Source: Denitratisoma oestradiolicum
Lineage (GTDB): Bacteria; Pseudomonadota; Gammaproteobacteria; Burkholderiales; Rhodocyclaceae
DNA length: 64,000 bases
Assembly: GCF_902813185.1 (NCBI RefSeq)
Contig: NZ_LR778301.1
Coordinates: forward strand, 868,001-932,000
Direction: 5' to 3'
The notes under the pieces were generated by a model. That model saw nothing but the letters and a program-made list of their open reading frames with translations. It was not told the origin of the DNA and ran no database searches. Position 1 is the stretch's first letter, and each line of letters begins with the position of its first letter. Below are positions 63,254 to 64,000 of the stretch, in pieces. The position numbers were made by a program, and so were the translations under genes.

Positions 63254-64000
63254 ATAATCTTGTCCGATCCCTGGCCGCATTGGTGCCAGTGTTGTCCATA
63301 CTGCCGTCCTGGGCACAGGACGCCGACAGTACCGACTTCCCGGTGGTGTTGACCGCCTCCCGCATGAAACAGTCCCAGTTGCGGGCGCCCTCGGCGGTAA
63401 CCGTGATCGACCGGGCCATGATCGAGAAATCCGGCGCCCGCCAGATCGCCGACCTGATGCGCTTCGTGCCGGGGGCCGTGGTGGGCTACAACGACGGCAA
63501 CTGGCCGGTGGTTTCCCTGCGGGGCATGTCCGGGGTCTATGTGTCCGCCTTGCAGGTGCTGCTCGATGGCGTTTCGGTCTACACACCCCTGTGGGGCGGC
63601 ATGCAATGGGCCGATCTGCCCATCGGACTGGATGATGTGGAGCGGATCGAGGTCATCCGTGGTCCCAATGCGGCCCTCTTTGGCCCCAATGCCTTTTCCG
63701 GGGTGATCAACATCATCACCCGGGAGCCGGCGGCAGATCGGGGCTCCCGCATCTCCGGCAACATGGGTCAGGGCGGGACCGCCGACATTGCCTACAGCCA
63801 CGGCGGTTCCGCCGCCGACTGGACCTATCGCGCCAGCATCGGCCAGCGGGCCACGAATGGCTATACCTCTCGTCCCGACAGCCAGCGCCTGAGCTATGCC
63901 AACCTGCGGGCCGAGTACCGCATCGATGGCAGCAATGCCCTGCAACTCACCTCCCGCTTGAGCAATGTGGAGAAGGACGTGGGGGATTACCGGATCAAGG
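63250..64000 (+). CDS. TonB-dependent receptor, 3'-truncated by window edge
   Basis: About 250 residues visible. Signal peptide (SLAALVPVLSILPSWAQ), plug domain with VVLTASRMKQSQLRAPSAVT, PGAVVGYNDGNWPVVSLRGM, LLDGVSVYTP, RIEVIRGPNAALFGPNAFSG and VINIITR, then the first barrel strands to the window end. Its start overlaps the methyltransferase stop. Same general class as the receptor at 38-40 kb; ligand unknown. Confidence 0.92.
   Translation, partial: MNNLVRSLAALVPVLSILPSWAQDADSTDFPVVLTASRMKQSQLRAPSAVTVIDRAMIEKSGARQIADLMRFVPGAVVGYNDGNWPVVSLRGMSGVYVSALQVLLDGVSVYTPLWGGMQWADLPIGLDDVERIEVIRGPNAALFGPNAFSGVINIITREPAADRGSRISGNMGQGGTADIAYSHGGSAADWTYRASIGQRATNGYTSRPDSQRLSYANLRAEYRIDGSNALQLTSRLSNVEKDVGDYRIK

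Overview
The window is a GC-rich chromosome segment of a Betaproteobacterium, most like the Rhodocyclales/Sterolibacteriaceae-type denitrifiers. The reasons are the gene order ribF-ileS-lspA-fkpB-ispH followed by type IV minor pilins, the block rpsB-tsf-pyrH-frr-uppS-cdsA-dxr-rseP-bamA-skp-lpxD-fabZ-lpxA-lpxB-rnhB, sigma-54/NtrC-controlled nitrate assimilation, and strong GC3 bias. The genus is an inference; no rRNA is present.

Layout. 1-7.6 kb: end of an MFS transporter, a CbiX-type sirohydrochlorin chelatase, a soluble CZB-domain chemoreceptor on the minus strand, and an RND efflux operon (adaptor, pump, small DUF2892 membrane protein) behind a promoter overlapped by a palindrome. 7.6-18.5 kb: nitrate/nitrite assimilation. 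It holds an ANTAR antiterminator (NasT type), an ABC nitrate transporter (nrtABC-like), an MFS nitrate/nitrite porter, a PP2C phosphatase-Ser/Thr kinase fusion, a small secreted protein and nirBD. Three sigma-54 promoters with NtrC-like sites precede nrtA, the porter and nirB. The nrtA leader carries a two-hairpin ANTAR target overlapping an intrinsic terminator. 18.5-26.4 kb: a gene-poor stretch, one orphan membrane protein, tRNA-Leu(UAA), then ribF-ileS-lspA-fkpB-ispH. 25.8-35 kb (minus strand): pilus cluster A (pilE, fimT, pilV, pilW, pilX, a very large pilY1, a TonB-like protein). 35.4-40 kb (minus): an operon of TonB-dependent receptor, YfiR-like periplasmic protein, CHASE8-like histidine kinase and NarL-type regulator. 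40.2-47.6 kb (minus): pilus cluster B (fimT, pilV, pilW, pilX, second pilY1). 47.7-63.3 kb: tRNA-Thr(CGU), then translation, isoprenoid, outer-membrane biogenesis and lipid A genes, rnhB and a SpoU/TrmH methyltransferase. The window ends inside a second TonB-dependent receptor.

How the parts connect. The chelatase could supply siroheme for NirB. The nitrate genes appear to be under double control: NtrC/sigma-54 for nitrogen limitation, and NasT antitermination for nitrate. The two pilus clusters encode alternative tip adhesins with different accessory repeats, and a surface-sensing-type receptor/kinase operon sits between them.

The most unusual features are: (1) GC-rich repeat elements sitting exactly at stop/start junctions inside operons (dxr/rseP, fabZ/lpxA, pilV/pilW, and an analogous one at MFS/cbiX), three of which end in a Shine-Dalgarno placed before the next start codon; (2) a PilY1 with five heptads and about seven thrombospondin-1-like Cys/Trp repeats; (3) the receptor-YfiR-kinase-regulator operon; (4) the complete ANTAR leader with no nasS beside nasT. 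Several further intergenic repeat families occur in two or more copies.
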